From Planctomycetota bacterium (GTDB taxonomy: Bacteria > Planctomycetota > MHYJ01 > JACPRB01), in NCBI GenBank assembly GCA_023261405.1, contig JAHFOZ010000255.1:1-7664 (forward strand): a stretch of DNA of 7,664 nucleotides, given 5' to 3'. Below the pieces are notes generated by a model, which did no database searches, was not told where the DNA came from, and worked only from the letters and a program-made list of their open reading frames with translations. Below are positions 6,650 through 7,664 of the stretch, piece by piece (within the stretch, counting starts at the first letter, position 1; each line of letters opens with the position of its first letter). The position numbers and the translations under genes were made by a program.

Positions 6650-7109
6650 GTGGGCGGGATCTCGGCGGCGTACCGGAGGCGCAAGCCCCAGGAGTCGGTC
6701 CTCTATCGCGTGATCCAGGAGGGCCTGTCGACCTTCCTCGAGCGCGCCTCCGGCTGGGGCGGCGGCCGCGGGCTCCCCACCTACGTGCGCCAGGAGTTCG
6801 AGCGCTACCTGGACTGCGGGGTCCTGGCGAATGTGCTTCGCCCGGGTGCGGCTTGCCCTCGGAAGCTGAATTCCCAAAGGCAGCGAAGGAGGGTGGGGCG
6901 ACTGCGGCTACGATTCCGTGGTCGGGTTCAGCTGAGCCGGCCGGGGCTTCTGCCCCTCGTGCATGGGACGGCGGATGGCCGACACGGCCGCCCACTGGGT
7001 GGACAACGTCCTCCCCCCGGTCCCCATCCGCCAGTGGGTCTTGAGCTTCCCCCGGGAGATCCGCTACATCCTGATGAGGGACTCCACGCTCCTCACCCGG
7101 GCGCACGAC
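6650..7109 (+). pseudogene. IS91-family transposase remnant (zinc-binding N-terminal part)
   Basis: The first part, from a GTG at 6650, reads AAYRRRKPQESVLYRV...YVRQEFERYLDCGVLAN, the N-terminus of IS91-family (Y2/HUH, rolling-circle) transposases. A single-base shift at about 6833-6836 moves the match to another frame: CFARVR (6834-6851), then GDCGYDSVVGFS (6897-6932), then GRGFCPSC (6939-6962) and MGRRMADTAAHWVDNVLPPV onward to about 7100. In that second frame there are TGA stops at 6867 and 6933. The second sits where the family has the Cys of FSCKGRGFCPSC. About 45 extra bases separate CFARVR from GDCGYD. Similarity ends near 7100, before the catalytic HUH and tyrosine motifs, so the copy is both mutated and 3'-truncated and cannot make a working transposase. 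No element ends were identified; the boundaries given are those of recognisable coding. Confidence 0.82.
6852..6896 (+). repeat. Extra segment with imperfect inverted repeat inside the transposase remnant
   Basis: Family sequences run almost directly from FARVRC into the next Cys pair, but here about 45 extra bases lie between CGG (6849) and GGC (6897). The segment contains CCCTC (6856-6860) matching GAGGG (6889-6893) and GCTG (6865-6868) matching CAGC (6881-6884), which together fold as a stem with a symmetrical internal loop. It also contributes the in-frame TGA at 6867. It could be a tiny palindromic insertion, or simply local sequence decay. The exact ends are uncertain by a few bases. 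Confidence 0.35.
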
Positions 7110-7148
7110 CTCTATCCGCCTCCCTCCTTCGTGCCTGCCGGCGAACTC

Positions 7149-7580
7149 TTACAAGCGACGTGGTGAAGAGTCCGGCCACCTAGCAACCATCCAAGAACCC
7201 TTCTTGCTCTCATAGCGGAGTAGGAATCTACACCGGCGGCTCCACAACGTGAACTCATCTTCTTCTCTAGTGTATATGTAGTCCCAGGCATTACGATCTT
7301 CTCGGTGAACGTCATTCATCTCATCAAAACCACTAGGGAACGAACCTATTGTTGCCTTGTGTCTATAGACCAGCCCAACTAATCTAGCTCCCGAGTCACA
7401 AAGTGATTGGCATTCCTTCAGCTCATCGGAATTAAAATAGGTGCCATACAGAAGGTGTCGTACTTGATTGGCGCCCCAAAATAGGAGAGTGATGCAAACG
7501 GTGACAATGAGTACCCAGATGAAGGTCCCGAATCGGGTTTTGAACCTAAGTACCTGTCCCCAAGTATATCCGAATAGCAT
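7149..7580 (-). CDS. Hypothetical single-pass membrane protein in AT-richer DNA
   Basis: A 143-residue protein I do not recognise. Residues about 19-37 (TFIWVLIVTVCITLLFW within this span) form one strong hydrophobic segment preceded by basic residues (RFKTRF), suggesting a single membrane anchor with the N-terminus in the cytoplasm. The remaining hundred residues are soluble, with Cys57, Cys61 and Cys117 and a tail NAWDYIYTREEDEFTLW faintly reminiscent of the folded part of small pseudopilin-like proteins; the N-terminus lacks a prepilin peptidase site, so I do not call it a pilin. The only in-frame ATG near the start is at 7580; a stop lies nine bases upstream in that frame, and no good ribosome binding site is visible. 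Base composition is clearly lower in G+C than everything to the left, suggesting transfer. The gene ends inside or at the edge of the transposase remnant, so its last residues may be junction-derived. Confidence 0.5.
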   Translation of the reverse strand: MLFGYTWGQVLRFKTRFGTFIWVLIVTVCITLLFWGANQVRHLLYGTYFNSDELKECQSLCDSGARLVGLVYRHKATIGSFPSGFDEMNDVHREDRNAWDYIYTREEDEFTLWSRRCRFLLRYESKKGSWMVARWPDSSPRRL

Positions 7581-7664
7581 GTGGGCTCACGTGACGACTG
7601 ATGGTGATGGCTGCTTCGGGTCCTGCGTTGATTGCGCCGAGGACCGATCTCACATGTTCCATGA

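Noticed and set aside
6933..6935. In-frame TGA at a Cys position as a possible selenocysteine codon
   Set aside because: The same frame has another TGA upstream, a frameshift and a missing catalytic half, so simple pseudogene decay explains it; no SECIS-like hairpin was recognised right after it.
7149..7580. Type IV pilin or pseudopilin assignment for the hypothetical membrane protein
   Set aside because: The hydrophobic segment is not preceded by a Gly-Phe/Glu prepilin cleavage site, and the C-terminal resemblance is too weak to name a family.
7546..7662. Short minus-strand frame of 38 codons starting MEHVRSVLGAINAG
   Set aside because: No ribosome binding site or recognisable similarity; it overlaps the start of the hypothetical membrane protein and is short enough to occur by chance.

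Overview
The window is GC-rich bacterial DNA (by eye about two thirds G+C) and carries an ordinary housekeeping neighbourhood followed by a small, visibly foreign or decaying stretch. The IleS variant, the GSGRT version of the PurN P-loop, the tandem DUF4388 (PATAN) proteins and an IS91-family transposase with this zinc-binding N-terminus together recall Planctomycetota or a neighbouring phylum. That assignment is an inference from remembered family traits, not a search result.

Layout. Positions 2-2308 hold the C-terminal three quarters or so of isoleucyl-tRNA synthetase (ileS), cut by the left edge. Convergent to it, 12 bases away, is a small cysteine-rich lipoprotein gene (2321-2638, minus). 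An AT-rich divergent intergenic gap (2639-2724) separates this from a plus-strand gene run: purN (2725-3315), then three tandem paralogues of DUF4388/PATAN-type regulatory proteins (3319-4104, 4108-5271, 5298-6533). The gaps are 3, 3 and 26 bases, so the four genes look like one transcription unit. The first paralogue is 261 residues without a receiver. The second and third add a C-terminal CheY-like receiver whose acidic pair is reduced to one Asp. All three share a central tandem LG...Q repeat resembling the MshEN c-di-GMP-binding module of type II secretion/type IV pilus ATPases.

The operon ends in a nested hairpin whose inner arm is a perfect match to a tRNA T-arm and contains the stop codon; a second hairpin lies just downstream. 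Next comes a broken IS91-family transposase remnant (about 6650-7109) with a frameshift, two in-frame stops and an internal extra segment. From about 7170 the base composition drops sharply, and a minus-strand hypothetical membrane protein (7149-7580) occupies the AT-richer tract. The last 84 bases hold nothing I can support.

The most interesting content is the purN-linked PATAN/MshEN-like/receiver triplet. It looks like a locally duplicated signalling set, plausibly acting on motility or secretion ATPases and reading c-di-GMP and/or phosphorylation, with pocket residues that differ between copies. No phage, CRISPR or obvious new defence system is visible.
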